This document shows, one piece after another, positions 14,000 to 27,460 of a DNA stretch of 64,000 nt; position 1 is the first letter of the stretch, and every line of letters begins with the position of its first letter. Under the pieces are notes generated by a model. It was not told the DNA's origin, did no database searches, and saw only the letters and a program-made list of their open reading frames with translations. This stretch comes from Ciona intestinalis (lineage: Eukaryota; Chordata; Ascidiacea; Phlebobranchia; Cionidae). The stretch spans positions 5,171,968 to 5,235,967 of the forward strand of contig NC_020166.2 of the NCBI RefSeq assembly GCF_000224145.3. The letters run 5' to 3'. Both the position numbers and the translations under genes were made by a program.

Positions 14000-14188
14000 T
14001 GTAGGGTAAAATGGAATATTGTTAGCACCTAAACCCAAATCCTACATTTCCTGCTTGTGATTAACAAACAATTAACAATGCTTTCCTGAGTCACAGCAAT
14101 GGGGTTATATAAATATGTAAATATTCTTTGTTTACTATCAAATGGGACAAGAAATAGAACATATCCCACTTAACCCCACTCTATTATG
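14000..14188. repeat. MITE-like short repeat, near full length
   Basis: The left end is TGTAGGGTAAAATGG and the right end is CCACTTAACCCCACTCTATTA. The interior has TTAGCACCTAAACCCAAAT and TTCTTTGTTTACTATCAAAT in the family order, at about 190 bp in total. Confidence 0.75.
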
Positions 14189-14465
14189 GCGATATGAATA
14201 AATATATTCTTCCTGGCACAAGAAACTTAAAAATATTTTACAGCCATTATGTTTTGTCAACGTAACGACCCTCGACTGTTTCTTCGGAACAAAACTTATG
14301 TTTGCATTCAAATGCTCAAGTGTAGATCAAACACTCATTTACGTATAATTGCATGATGTTAAACATTGGATGAGATACACACCATGTGTCAAGTTGATCC
14401 GTCAAGAATGTGGAAGAATAGCATAACTTATTGTGAAGGCATTAATGGAATAACATGTATAGTAA

Positions 14466-14640
14466 AAGGGTGGGGTTGGATAGGACTTATTTAAATTCTT
14501 CTCATCACATTTGGTAATAAACTAGGATTTTTTACGAAGTTGTTTAACCGTAGCCTCGCGACTCTAAAAGAGCGTCGTTGATTAGGAAAACACGACCAAA
14601 AATATGGGATTTATTGGGGCTAACGGTTATCCGTCATCTT
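14466..14640. repeat. MITE-like short repeat, diverged
   Basis: It begins AAAGGGTGGGGTTGGATAGG, followed by the family interior in the opposite orientation (GCGACTCTAAAAGAGCG). The far end is not recognisable. Confidence 0.6.
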
Positions 14641-16354
14641 GCCCACAGTAATATATATTCAAACTAAATCCCAAACAGTTGTTGGATATCCCCCCCAAAC
14701 CGTTTTAAGCATTTCTTTACTCGGTCGTAACTTCAATACAGCTGAAAAAGTTAATTATCATCAAATCTCTAACCACCTGTGTTTACGTTACACAACGGCC
14801 ACTTGCTGTGTTTACACAAATTATGCTTGTACTGCTCATCGTCTTAGATGAGATCAAACTTTACAAGATGAGAGTCATGCAAAACATGAACCCGATGCAT
14901 TGACGTGATGGGAGGCTGCCGTGGTAAGGTTAATCTGCTGACTGTTTACCGAACCGTGGTCGCATCCATTCTTTGCTACGGATCGCGAGTCGCCGTTAAT
15001 TGTATAACTGTTATTTCTTCAGCTAATAGATCCGATTAAAACGACCTACACGTTGGACATGAATACATAATGAAAATATTATACCGTGGATCAATGATAC
15101 GCTCAAAAGTTGCGAAAAATTGGTTTGAACTTTTAAACCTATGACGTCAAACTTCGTCGTAATATTAAACCGAGCGTTTCTCCCAAACAACAACACATGT
15201 TGGCAAAATATACAGCTTGATTATTAAACTTGCTTTTCATCATTCGAACATGAAAATCCGCGAGTGTCATAACACTATGACGTAAAGACGTTTGCAAACG
15301 AGTCGGAGATTACGAAAGCACGACATTGATAACATTCTATAAACATGATAACATCGGGGATTTTCTGCCACGCTGCTGCAGATTTTAAAATTTCAAACTA
15401 CTGCTGGCACTAATGCATACCAAAATAAATAGGTGAAATATAAACTGCTGGGCGCTAAAATTATTCTCATCTTATCGCCATCTACCGCTAACGAACAAAT
15501 AATTGCGTCGAGTTTTGCTTAAGATATGCTTGATTGGGAATTGGGCAGACGAGGTTTATTAACACAACAACAACAAGAATTTTTCTCTTGTGACTCAACG
15601 AAGCGCAATATGAGATGCGTCTTGCACAAAATATGCCACAAGCGGAAGAATACGTTATGTCGTTCGCAATTACCTTAAAAACTCCAAACTACAATACTGC
15701 AAGTTTTCCAACATACTTCTTGTCTTATAATATCATCTCTGATGATAATATTTATAGTCCGCAGCATATGCAACGTTAAATATAAACTCATCAATATTTA
15801 CAGTAGCTGCTAAACTAGCTTTCATATAACCCAACAACATTTCACCTTTCTATGTGGTTTTCTAATGAGGCTTCAACTCAAAATGTCAGTATCGATAAAA
15901 GCAAACACAAGAAAGTCATCTTTATAAAATGTTGACTCACCGTCAACAGTCGAAAAACAATCATAACCGTATCTTATACATACTTAAGATTGGAGAGTAT
16001 TATTTGCTCAGCCATGAGGTGGAACTGGCAGCGTGTAAGTACTTCATGTTCCATATATTGAACAAGTTTGAAACCTTTACAATAATATAGTTTTCCCAGT
16101 GACGTTACCACATCCAGGTAAGTAGCAAGAGCTTAGTCGGGGTTTTAAAAAAAATGAAACATTTTTTGTGCACTATTAGCGCCACCTAGGCGAAACATAT
16201 AATTGGAATATTTATATGCACGTGTCCCATGTATATCACGTTATAAACGATGTTCCGCTATTTCTATCGGACCAAACATATATTTAGATCCATAATGAAT
16301 CAGTCAAGTCCATAATGAACCAGCCAAAAATATAACGTTAAATAGCAATCTTAC

Positions 16355-19300
16355 TTTCGACATTTGAAGCAATCCTTATGGTAGTGAACACCGTTGATTG
16401 ACATGTGAGGATCGGATCCTGTCTCCAACACAAACCCACATCCATGACATTTGCTCTGCGTCGTAAGATTGTCATTTGATGTACTATAGAGAAAAATAAT
16501 AATTTCAGGTTTGTATTTTCTCTTATATAGGGAACCTAATTTAGGTTTATTTAGACAGATTTGCATTTGAGTTCAGGATTGGAATTCTATGGCCTTCAAC
16601 ATTTACTCACATAAGCATTCGATGTTCAAGCAACCGGTTATATTTATTTCTTGACCTTGCTTCACGTTTTTGTCTGACATTCGATGTTACAATGTATGAA
16701 CAGTGGAAACGCAGTGACATTTTGGAAAACTTCATTAATTTTAAAAGACGCACAAAAGAAGGTTTGACCTTATTCTGTTACAGATTGATACTTGTTCATT
16801 TTGAAAGCGGTATATATTCAAAGGCCTGACTTCAATTAGGCAGATGCCATACCACGGCCGCAACACAAAAGATAGTTTTATGGCATTACTTCTCATATGG
16901 GACATATTATTAATTATTCATAATAATGTCAGAGCTAAGGCGTGCAAATGATGTTTAACATTTCTTACTGGTTTTAAAGCATAAGCGGTTACGATGGCAA
17001 CCCAGCTGGCTTTTAACGTGTTATTTTAAAATATGTAAAAACAAGTCTTATATTCTTAGTAAAACTTTATTCCTTAGGTCTCTTTGTTTATATTCGTCCG
17101 AAACCGCAACTGAAATAATTTCGAATCATGAGATTTTATGACGTCATATTTAAAAATCAGATTTTGCAATACAGAGCTTACGTCATTGCACAAGACCTGA
17201 CGACCTTTTGCAGTAATACGTCTCGTATAAATTAGTCATATCTGATTGCAGATGTTAAAAGACTTTAATTTCGTTTTAAATGGTATCTGTACTAACCAAC
17301 AATATAAAACTGGGATGAACCTTCACTGAACTGTGTGACACTTATCACGAGAAAACTGCTGTAGACGACATAGGAAACCTTTTGCTAAAACGAAGTTCAG
17401 CTCGTGTTGTAGACGCTTTTATAATTCTCATCAAAATTTACAATGTTTTGAAACCCATGTACTACCTACAAGCAAGCTGTTTCTATCGATAGTATGTCGG
17501 TTTTACTATAAAGTAGTAACATGTCTGTAGTTGTTTAAAACGAGCAATCGCTTGAATTCCAATTCGAACGAGTTAATATATAGTATTACAGGTCGCTGTT
17601 TCGTTTTCAAGTAACCGCCACGCGAACTCGCTTTGTGTTGGAATGTTTTCCATTGTTTAAAGCGGAAATCAGTCACAGAGTTTCTGGGTTGTGGAAAACC
17701 ACAATGGAGTCCAGTCATGGGGAAAACAGCGAACATTGAATGATCGACCCGCGTGTGAGGTACATCACTCCATACAGATCGTTAATTATCGGTTTACGAT
17801 ACGTAGCCAACTGATTGGGGAAGTTTTGTTTTAAAACTGATTTAAGTTGACACATTTTACTGAGTCGTGAAACAGTATCAAGCAAAAGCCTTACTAAAAA
17901 TTTAAACCTTCAAAAGAAGTAACATACCGAACATAAGGTGGCGACTTTCGCTCGCCAGCGCTTGTCTTCCTAGGTTTAAGTTTTCGTAAACTTCTTCTCG
18001 GAGAAAACTTCTTTTGTTGTTTATCCCTTCAATGAAAACAAAACAACATTACATTTAACGCTCAACAAAAAAAAAACACATTTATATATATAAATTATCG
18101 TTTCAACAGTACTTTTTTTGATAGTGTTTAACCGGTGTTAATTCAATTTTCTTTGCTAAATTAATTAATTTACATTATATAAATACCAAAGATATAAATA
18201 AACTTTAATTATGTTACAGTACTATAGTGTAAGATGGGAAGCTTCATGTTTCCTATGAGGTAGTTTGGGATGCTCTTCATATTACTCAATTAATAACGCT
18301 CTTTTAGAATTGTGACGATACGGATATTTAATTCCATGAATGTTCTTTGTTTACTAGTAAATGGAACAAATAAGAGAATGGAAAAACATGGAGAGACTGA
18401 AAATCTCTTACCCTAACCTGACATATAAGCTACGCTTTGGCCATAGTTTATTTAAATGGTTTGAATAATATTCGTGTCAAAACATATATTAATCCTACTT
18501 CTCGTCAGCAGACGCCGACTTCTCTTCTGCATGCGCACCATCCATGTTACTTTTACGCAGAAAGTTTCTCACGAAAGGAGATTGGTTGTTGGACGCCACA
18601 GATGTCATGTCTGAAATAAATTTGAATCAAATGTGTATGTGGATTTGAATCAACTGCATGAATGAATGTAACTCAATAACCCTCGCGGATGGTCCTTATA
18701 ATATGGTTAGTTTAGTTGTTCTATTAAACAGACAACTAATACTGTAAATATAAACAGCGTTTATTATTTTCAATTGGGTGGTGAATCAAACCTGTTGGAC
18801 TTTCTTTCTGCTCCGTTAAATTCTCCGTGCTTGTTTTGGGAGATCTTCTACGGTCAGGTGACAACCGACGTAGGAAGTCACTTCTGTGGAATAAAATAGA
18901 TTTTAAACTATAGCGAACTTCTAAAACATAGTAAGTTAACTGTGTGCTGCTTGATCATTTTTTATTTTGTAACGGTGAGGTCCTGCGCGTATTAAACCGT
19001 GAGACCTGGGATTTATGATGGAGTTGGTGGATTGCCACAAAAGTAACTTAGTAAAGAATATTTATCACCAGGTTGACTAACCCTGCCGTCAACTCTTTAA
19101 TCCTCTGTGGTGACTTGTTTTTAGGAGTGCTGGGCAAAGTAAGATCTAAATCTGTTATGTTGTAACCCTGAATTCTTGCCACTGAAACTCTGGACTTGAC
19201 GAATTCTGCGTCACTGCCTCGATTGAACTTAAGAGTGACAGGATTATTGGATTTTTTCCCTTTCGATTTATCTGAAGCTTCCAGCCTAAAACAACCAGAA

Positions 19301-22300
19301 AATGATAACGCCTTTATTTCTTCCCATGTCATCCCTAAAGTCTCCCGAAAAAAGATGTTGATTCTTCTGTGCAATTCTTCCGAACTCTCATCTTCTACAT
19401 GAGAAAGTCCGTGTAAGAGGAGCACAGCTTCATGATTTGCTACATTTGTCAGTGAGTTGCTCCTTGAATCTTCTGGCCCAGTGTCCTCGTCCTCTTCCAG
19501 GACATTGCTCCAAGAGGCAGAAGAAGTTGTTGAGTGTTTTCTTGAAAACATCTCATATTGTCCTTGTAATTGCGACAAGGCGCTCTCAATATTGACAAGA
19601 CGAAGATGCATCTGATGTTCTATCTGATCCATCCTATGCTTCAAGCTCAAAACCTCGGCCTCGACAACGTTAACGCAAGAATTTCTCTTAGAGTCGGATT
19701 CGCCACTCTTGCTCGACCTCAACGCACGTTTCGACGCCATGCTGTTGCACTCAAGTATGAAAGTAACTTCACATAAACAACCTAGTTGACAAATATGCGC
19801 TTCAAACCTAACTGTTGTGAAAAGGCATCGTGAAGAAATTAAAAAAATAATATCTCTGAGTACAGATTGAAATGCCTATTAAATTAAGGAAAACTGCTTA
19901 TGAATAGAGATTAAGGTAATACTCAAATGCGGCGCTATAAACAGCGTTAATGATACAAAAGTCTATATTTATGTAACTATACGTGCGACTGCATATACTG
20001 CGAAAGAAGCGACACTGCTGTCACGCCCGATATCTGCTTCTGTCTAGTTATATGCCTGTAATATTAGTGTTTATCGTCTGTATGTAAATTGAAGTGATAA
20101 GTTACTGACGTCATTATATACTAATGACGACTACTTTATAGACACAAGTAAACTTTTTCATGACTCAACAAAAGCTTCGTTGTCGAAACAAAGACGTAAC
20201 TTTTCTTTATATACATCTGGCTAGTATACCGAGCAATTAAACATAAACAACTTTGTTGGAAGTATACGAAGCTTTCTTCGACTCAATGTAAGCGGATGTT
20301 ATTCAGTGCTAAGGCAGTCCTTGCTATCATAACTATAGCAATAGATTTGTTTATATACACCTGCGGATGTGTATATCAAACGTCCAATAGCTGATTCACT
20401 GTATTGACAATATAAACGCTTTTGCAGTGTCTAACCCTTGCATATCTAACTGGAAAATTTAAAATGAACTGTTTCTTTAAGTTTAAAAGCTGTAGAAACC
20501 TTCATAGGACTTCCCCAATAACGTTATTACGTCACCGCTAACACTGAGTCCCATTTTTGGTAAGAACGACCGCATCATCCGGTGAGTAAAAACATTTATA
20601 GCTTTAACTTGACTAAAACTCCCAACGTTCATTCTGAGGTGACATCTATAAATGAAAATTAAATACGCAAATCTGGTGCGACAACCGGCCAGCATTAACG
20701 AAGTATAAGAAGTACATAACCGTCATACGGTGATTGAATGACACAGTTAGTTTCTGCACACAACTTCAGAGTTTTTGCATCATCGCATATTTCATGTGCT
20801 GAGTATAAAAACAACAGTGACTTTTACGTAATATGGTACTATGGGGAAAATGGGATACCATTAGCACCTAAACCTTGTGTTTCCTGGTCATGTTTTCTTT
20901 ATTAACAAATGGAACAAGAAAAGAAAATGTGGGACCATCTTACCCCACTATAATACTATGGATTTGCTTGTAGCATCATTCGATACTATGTCACCACAAA
21001 CTGAGCTTTTTAAGTTTGCTGTCGTAATTTAATTTTATCTCTGCATACACAACATATTGTGTAACCGACTATAGCTAAGCTAAACAAATACGCAATAAAT
21101 ATTGAAAAACGAAGTCATTTATAAAATGTTAACCTTTCTGCGATATCCCATATTGGAATCTCAAATTACAATTTTTGACATCATTATTCCCATTGGGAGA
21201 ACTTTGTCATCGCATTTAAAATTTTAAATGAATAAAAAAAAGAGAGAACTAAATACATTAACAAACAACATGCAAACCGTTTCTATTTGTTTCGACTGTA
21301 AATATGGCTAACAAAAGAAATATAGAGCATTTGCTCACACAACATGGCCGTTATTTCCGGTGTAGCGGCATAATTGAGGGCAACATAACTATAGTTACAT
21401 GTTTTGATATATCAAACTATATAGGTTGCTTACCGGTCAAGAATTCCAGCTGCTTTCTGAAGAATATTTTTCTTGGAGCTTGTGTTGGTTTCGAAAGACT
21501 TGCGACGATTGCTGCAATAATCCAATGGCAAGTTGTTCAATTAGTTTTAAAAAAAAGCTAACAAAGAAAACAATAATTAAAATTAACCTGGCTGCGCACA
21601 ATATAACACTGTGGCATATACGTTTGTCTCAATATAGCTATCTACCCTACAACTGTGACCATAAAGCATTTAATAGACGGTCGCTTACACTTAGGAACAC
21701 TCGGGAAAGGTATAAGGGAAACCTAGTCGGGGCGAAACATGGAAGCAGCGTGTTTCTACAGTTTAAACACACTCCGATGAAATTGCGACGTGGTTACGTC
21801 ACACTGGTGTAATCCCATGGACAGAGTTTCTTATGCGCTCGGAATTGGAACGACATCGTTCGTGGTTCATTGCTCGTATAAACATCTACTTGCTGTAACC
21901 TTAGGTGGGTAATCAAGGGTAGGAACAATATTTAGGTAACGCAGTGACGGCAAATTAAACAAATAAACATACAAGATCTTGAATGCTGCATTCAGCAATT
22001 GCGTAAAAATTAAATGCATTTAATTATAAGTGGGATAAGAAAGAACACTTATAGCAGATAATATCTAAACATCATAATCGGGTTTTAAACAATTAACAAC
22101 GGTTCAAGAGAGTCGTAAGGATACAGTTTATAGATTTTTGACTGTTCTTTGTTCACTACAAAATGGGACGAGTAAATAGAATGAAAGTATGTCCCATTTT
22201 CCCCAACCCTACTTTAGTATTGGGTAAGATGGATACCGTTAACACATTTGACTGTGGTTATAACAATTATCCACGCCATTTTAGAGTTTCGAGGATACGG

Positions 22301-25300
22301 TTAGGCAAATTTGTAAATACTCTTTGTTTACTGCCAAGTTGGGTGACAAAAGAGACTGAAACTTGAACCCTACCAAAACCTACAAATCATAATTCTAGTA
22401 AAATCATGAATGCAAAAGGAAAAAATTAATATTTGCGGGGTTATGCGGTGGTAATTCGATTAAATTAAGCAAATTAGACTGCATAGAATATCTAGTACAC
22501 ATGGGAATCCACCATCTACTTTCAAGATATCGGTCCCGCGGTGACGTATATACATCAGACAACCATGCAAACGAAACCGCAACTACTTCGCTAGCGCACT
22601 ATAACAATAGCAATTGCTGTTATTTTAAAAGCGAAGACAGATATAGTTCAATGTCTAACCTCTTGTGATAAACTTCTGCTATTCTTTCAATAAAACCGCC
22701 TTGAATCGCCAATAATAAAAAGTAATTTAAAACACATTTGCGTTGTTTTCGATGCAGACATAGAAAGCACGCATACAATCACGTTTAGGAAAAGACGTGT
22801 CTAAAGGATTTGAACATCCGAGTGAAATTATTCCGAGAAGCTGCATTTTTAACTGTCCAGTGACATGAACGACTACTTTATACAACGAACACGAATCAAC
22901 TCTATCACGTTAACTTTTTAAAGATGGTGAAAAGTTAGTTCTTGCCGTTCTGACATTTTCAGTAAATTTGAATAGACAGTAAATTCTACACTATCGCTTT
23001 TAAACCTCATATCTTACGTCTGGTCTTGGATTGAGATACCGTTTCGATTAAGTGAGGCGTTCTGCACAGTATACCAATTCTGTCGGTGACTTCTTCACAC
23101 ATACTGATGCTGTTAGGCTACACTACCCTGTGATGAAATACCTACCCCTGTGAGCATATACCCTCCCCCAAAGGGCCAAGAGTCATCAAGCTGTCATGGT
23201 AATGGCGTATTAAAACAGAACTCAAATATCAATCCTTGTGCTGACTGATAAAAGACATTCGACAAAAGTCTTATTTGTTTAGAACAGAAAATGCCTGTGG
23301 TGCGAGTGAATGGTTCTCTTTCACGAAATCTAGTCGTAACTTGGCTAACTATACGCTGGTGGCCCATTTACTGACGACATGGCTTTCCTGAAAAGATTAC
23401 AACCCGGCAAGCTAGCAAACTGAATACCATTACGCAATACAGCAGACAAACCATTCAAATCATGGGAGAAATACCTCAGGTAAGGAGAAACGAACAAACT
23501 ATTACAGCTAAATTACTTTGCTCGTGACTAACGGAAGGTGGGACTAATTTTCCACAACAACATTTACACCTGCGGGTGGAAAGGCCCGGATCCAGCTTAT
23601 GACGAAGATTTCTCCACCGGGAAAGGAACCGGGCATTAAGGAAGAAAGCTTGTTGTGTGACGTCATTTCTATTCAGTAATTGAATGGATGACGTATGTAA
23701 ATGAAAGTATTGGGAAGTGCATGGCGGGTGAAATATTGTTGTATTAGTTTACTAGTGACGACAACTGTTCATATTGTCTGTTCAATACTTTTAATTGAAC
23801 GTTTGAATGACGATCAAACTCCCACCCTCAGAACTCTCGTTGTGTGGGCTTATGGGCCATTACAACAAACTTTCGGTGGCGGCGGTTGTTTTACATATAT
23901 ATGTGGACAGTTGCCAACTTACAGATTGCTTTCTTCACAATGGTGCACTCTTAATGGTGAATTGAAACGAGTAAGTGGATTAAGTTTTAAATATATGAGT
24001 GGTTTTATATATTCACTGGCGAACATACATGCGTAAACGAACCAGCGTGTCAAAAAAATTCCGCGTTTTAAATATAGAACATCGTATAGTACCATACGCC
24101 CCCGCTGCAATTTAAATTATGTAATTTCAACGATGAATAATCCGTATGTGAACCGCATCCTTTTCGATATTGGGCGTACCACTGAGAACTTAATACATAA
24201 TTACAGTACGTACATATGTAAATAGCGAGCCCTTAACTTTGAGCCTCGCACAACACTCAGCTTACGTATTGTTTAAATACCAACTCATATATACTTACTA
24301 GCTGTCATCTGCCGTGGATAGCTTTGCGTTATTTGCCTCTTGACGTTTCTCATACATATAAAGGTCAGCCTTCGAGAAACTTCTAGATCGTCGTTTAAGG
24401 AACGGATCATCAGTTGTGAGGTAATCATAATCAATTTTCCCAGGAAGTCCTGTATTAAAAAGATTGTGAGTTTTGAAATATAAATCAAACACATGCAATA
24501 CTGTTATGTGGAGCGAAGTAAGATGGGACATGTTTTCGTTGTCTTTGTTTTGTCCCATTTGAGAGTGAACAAAATATCAAAATATCACGATTCTAAAAGG
24601 GTGTTCGTATTTGGAAATATGGGGTTTAGCAGCTGATCCCAACAACGTTCCCGCAGTACTACAATGCTAAGTATTCAATGCAACTGCGGCATGTAAAATA
24701 AAATAAAATGTGAACAATCATGTTGTTTGAAGGTGAGTATAGTTTATTTTATATATTGTAAAAAAAGTTGTTTAGTTGCTGGGTAAGGTTAGATAGATAC
24801 CGATAGCACATAACAACCGGTAATTGTTAATCGTATATTAAACAACTAACAACGCTCATGCGGTCATGGAGATACTGTTGGATAATTATGTAAATATTCT
24901 TTGTTTACTACGAACTGATGTGAGAATAAATAAGAATGAAAACATATCTTATCTGACTTAGTACTCCTTGTTCTTACTTCTTACTTATATACAGTAGGGT
25001 GGGGAAAGATGGGACATCTTTTGACTCTATTTTCTTCTCCCATTTAATAGTAAACAAGAAACATTTAAAGATTTATAAAACTATATCCTCACGACTCTTA
25101 TAGACCATTGTTAATTGTTTAAAATACGATCAGGACATTTGAGTAATATGTACTAAAGGTGTCCTATCTTCTCCCCCCCAACTATATCAAGTGTATTTTT
25201 GCATGGGCTTACCCGTGTCTTCCTTAATAAACAACAAGCCGGCTTCATCATTGTCGGCATAGTTTGCTGCAGGAGCTTGATCTTCTTCGATGGTAAACGT

Positions 25301-26883
25301 TGGTGTCTCCCTTTTCTCTGAGCTTTTTTGAAATAAATTGTCCTTGCTCATTTTCTTCTTTAAAGAACCGAGTTTTAACGAAGCTTTCTTCGCCTTCACA
25401 GCCGATATATCAGCGCTGGTGTCAATTGCTTTACTTTGGTGTAAACCTGTCGGTAAAATAGTTGTTATTAAGAAAACCAACTTAAAACGGAACCTTCTGC
25501 GTTTTTATAACACTTCAGTATCTACACATACAGACACTAAAGCAAGTTAAACCTCGTTTACGACTGTGCTAACACCGCGACATTATTTGTAAGTTATTGT
25601 GTAACTTATGCTCCCCGAGAGACGTTCGATATCCGGGATATTTGTTTATGCAGAGAAGTCACACATACATGAGAAATTAAGCAAGTTATGCAATGAAACA
25701 CTAACGTTAACTTAAACAACTTCGTATATATGCCGAGGGTAAAATAACAGAGATTGATTATTTTGAATACAGACCTATAAGCTCAAATTACTTGATGCTG
25801 CCTTAACCATTACAAACATTTCAGTCAGCTTTATTAATCTATACGCTTGACAATTACATATCGATTTAAGTTCTACTAGAAAGTCCGATATTGTAAGCGC
25901 AAATAAATGTCTTTGTATAGTAACCAGCAGCTGATGCGTTTTACAACTGCTATAGATAGTATATAGAGTGGCGAAAGACGGGACACTTTTACAACATAAT
26001 ATCCAAATTTCCTGGTCGTTTTTTTATACAATTAAGAATTGTTTAAAAATAATGAAAAGGTGTCTTATCTTTTCCACCTTTTTGTACCATGTAATATATT
26101 ATGTTGTTGTCCAGCGTTCTTCCTTAATAATTATATATTTTCCTAGTTGCACCTCGACTGTTTAATCCAACTAATGTGTTCACACTCCGGCGTGCGAAAC
26201 TAAAATGCAAAGTACAAAAAAGGTTTGCACATCGCCTTGCTCAATCGACTGCTCGCAACGGTTTTGCACGCGGCTACTTATAACCTACACCAGATCGATT
26301 TAACCTAGAGTGCAATAATATGCATGGGATATTATATTTTCGACTGACTTAACTTTGCCATTTAAAGCAAATGAATACATAAACCTTCCTCGAGGTTAAA
26401 TCGATTTAATCTATAGATATCATGCTGAATGACATCTATACGAACTAACATATTTTACATTCATGTATTTCAAATCTGGTCGCATTTTATTGGTAAATGT
26501 ATACGAAATTTTGTGTGAAAATAGATTTGTTATTCGCAACGGTTTACAGACATTTGTCATGAATTGTAATGGCTAACGCTGTTTGCAATTTTGAGTAACG
26601 CTATTTGCAATTATGTTACCCATATAGCATTAGGAATACACCAACCTGGTTTTGCGATCGATGTTTCAATAAATTTCTTGCTCGAACGTCTAAAACCTGC
26701 ACTCGCTGTCCGTCGAGAGTTGCGAACAAAAGGCGACTTTTTTTCTGAACTTTCTCGCGATGCACAATTTTCGGAACTTTCTTTTGTCTTCTTCTCTGAT
26801 GCACGAGAGGACCAACCTCTACCGGGCAACTCGTGTAAAGTTGACCGCATGGCCGAGTTTCGCTGGAATGATGATGACGCCAT
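16355..26883 (-). CDS. LIM-domain protein, first four coding exons
   Basis: The exons, in order, are 26883-26646, 25446-25213, 24449-24299 and 16483-16355, all with GT/AG sites and matching phases (1, 1, 2, 2). The start ATG at 26883 sits in ACCAACAATGG and opens MASSSFQRNS. About 250 residues are encoded here. A Ser/Arg/Lys-rich N-terminus (residues 1-110) is followed by an acidic stretch and then a basic RRSRSFSKADLYMYEKRQEA segment. The fourth exon has a LIM first finger: C-x2-C-x19-H-x2-C, then x2-C. LIM domains bind two zinc ions and act as protein-protein adaptors, often on actin structures. The last exon ends between the Cys-x2-Cys pair and the next cysteine, and the 33-nt exon at 3685 supplies that cysteine in phase. 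The overall shape resembles EPLIN, sciellin or ZNF185-like single-LIM proteins, but I cannot assign an orthologue. The 7.8-kb third intron is full of repeats and one retrotransposon ORF. Confidence 0.7.
18221..18424. repeat. MITE-like short repeat, full length but diverged
   Basis: The left end is ACTATAGTGTAAGATGGGAA and the right end is TCTCTTACCCTAACCTGACA. The ATGTTCTTTGTTTACTAGTA segment of the family is present. It lies in LIM gene intron 3. Confidence 0.7.
19048..19740 (-). CDS. Retrotransposon ORF1-like protein (coiled coil plus RRM-like)
   Basis: This is an intact 230-codon frame beginning ATGGCGTCGAAACG and lying in the third intron of the LIM gene on the same strand. Residues about 25-65 form a heptad-rich coiled coil (VLSLKHRMDQIEHQM...). 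Residues about 105-190 resemble the RNA-binding domain of L1-type ORF1 proteins: VLLLHGLSHVEDES, then a cysteine/phenylalanine-rich strand, then PVTLKFNRGSDAEFVKSR. Such proteins coat LINE RNA and act as nucleic-acid chaperones. No endonuclease or reverse transcriptase is visible downstream, and no poly(A) tail or target-site duplication stands out. It could be a 5'-truncation-free fragment, a non-autonomous element or a domesticated gene. The family call rests on pattern, not on a search. Confidence 0.6.
   Translation of the reverse strand: MASKRALRSSKSGESDSKRNSCVNVVEAEVLSLKHRMDQIEHQMHLRLVNIESALSQLQGQYEMFSRKHSTTSSASWSNVLEEDEDTGPEDSRSNSLTNVANHEAVLLLHGLSHVEDESSEELHRRINIFFRETLGMTWEEIKALSFSGCFRLEASDKSKGKKSNNPVTLKFNRGSDAEFVKSRVSVARIQGYNITDLDLTLPSTPKNKSPQRIKELTAGLVNLVINILY
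20832..20955. repeat. MITE-like short repeat, internally deleted
   Basis: Both ends are clear (TACTATGGGGAAAATGGGAT and CATCTTACCCCACTATAATA), but the interior is only about 80 bp. Confidence 0.75.
22024..22380. repeat. Two adjacent MITE-like repeats
   Basis: The first ends at about 22214 (GTCCCATTTTCCCCAACCCT). The second starts at once with TATTGGGTAAGATGGATACC and runs to the CCCTACCAAAACC near 22376. The tandem placement suggests nested or target-preferring insertion. Confidence 0.7.
24508..24650. repeat. MITE-like short repeat beside LIM exon 3
   Basis: It starts GTGGAGCGAAGTAAGATGGG about 60 bp upstream (on the minus strand) of the exon 3 acceptor, so it lies within the end of intron 2. 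The right end is lost. Confidence 0.65.
24775..25192. repeat. Two MITE-like repeats next to LIM exon 2
   Basis: Copy one spans about 24775-24970 with weak ends. Copy two spans 24993-25192, with left GTAGGGTGGGGAAAGATGGG and right GTCCTATCTTCTCCCCCCCA. Copy two stops about 20 bp from the donor side of LIM exon 2 (25213). Confidence 0.75.
25955..26095. repeat. MITE-like short repeat, short version
   Basis: The left end is TATATAGAGTGGCGAAAGAC and the right end is GGTGTCTTATCTTTTCCACC. The interior is reduced. Confidence 0.65.
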
Positions 26884-27460
26884 TGTTGGTGACGTAGAAC
26901 TAAAGAATGAGATCGGGGTTGGTTTGGCACCAATTCTGCTCTGTGAAGAGATGCAATCATAAGATATGGTTTATTATAAGATAAAAATTTTGCAAAAAAA
27001 TCAAAACTCACATTTGAAGCACGACTACATTGTATGGATGACGTTTGCAAACTTTTCCACATTATTCTGGAGGACCAATCTGAAAAAAGTGGGGTAATTA
27101 ATCCATTCGTATACCGGTACTAAAACTTTATATTTTTAAATATTTTCAAAGACGCAAGTATATTCGGCATCTGCGTTTTACGAGGCCTGTAGGTTTTCCA
27201 TACACACGTGATGTAATGTTTTCGAAGTTATTGTTATTTTAATTTAACTGTGACGTCAGTTAGGTGTGTACTTTAGCGAGAAGCAGCAGTGACGTCACAG
27301 AATAAGTTAAAATTTATAAAAAAATAAGGTTACGTTAATATTTTATATTCAGCTCAGTAAGGTATATATTTGTAAATCACGTAACAAACTGCGTGGTGGG
27401 GCGACGACAGTCGTTGTAACACTTGTGTCCAATTCAATAATGGCAGAAAATTTAGTTTAG
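26884..27460 (-). promoter_or_regulatory. Putative promoter/5' region of the LIM gene with paired CREs
   Basis: The 580 bp upstream of the LIM start codon hold two perfect TGACGTCA palindromes, at 27251-27258 and 27290-27297, 39 bp apart. These are consensus CREB/ATF half-site pairs. Their distance from the ATG (about 370-410 bp) suits a proximal promoter. No TATA box is assigned. Regulatory activity is inference. Confidence 0.35.

Noticed and set aside
14639..14851. 70-codon plus-strand frame
   Set aside because: Non-ATG start, overlaps a decayed MITE-like end, no family resemblance.
23701..24036. 111-codon plus-strand frame starting ATG, with a hydrophobic N-terminus
   Set aside because: It lies in the LIM gene intron, resembles no family, and its C-terminal part is AT-rich low-information sequence. 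Kept only as a weak candidate.
26616..27062. 148-codon minus-strand frame overlapping LIM exon 1
   Set aside because: Different frame from the ATG-started exon whose donor phase matches exon 2. Its start is not ATG-supported.
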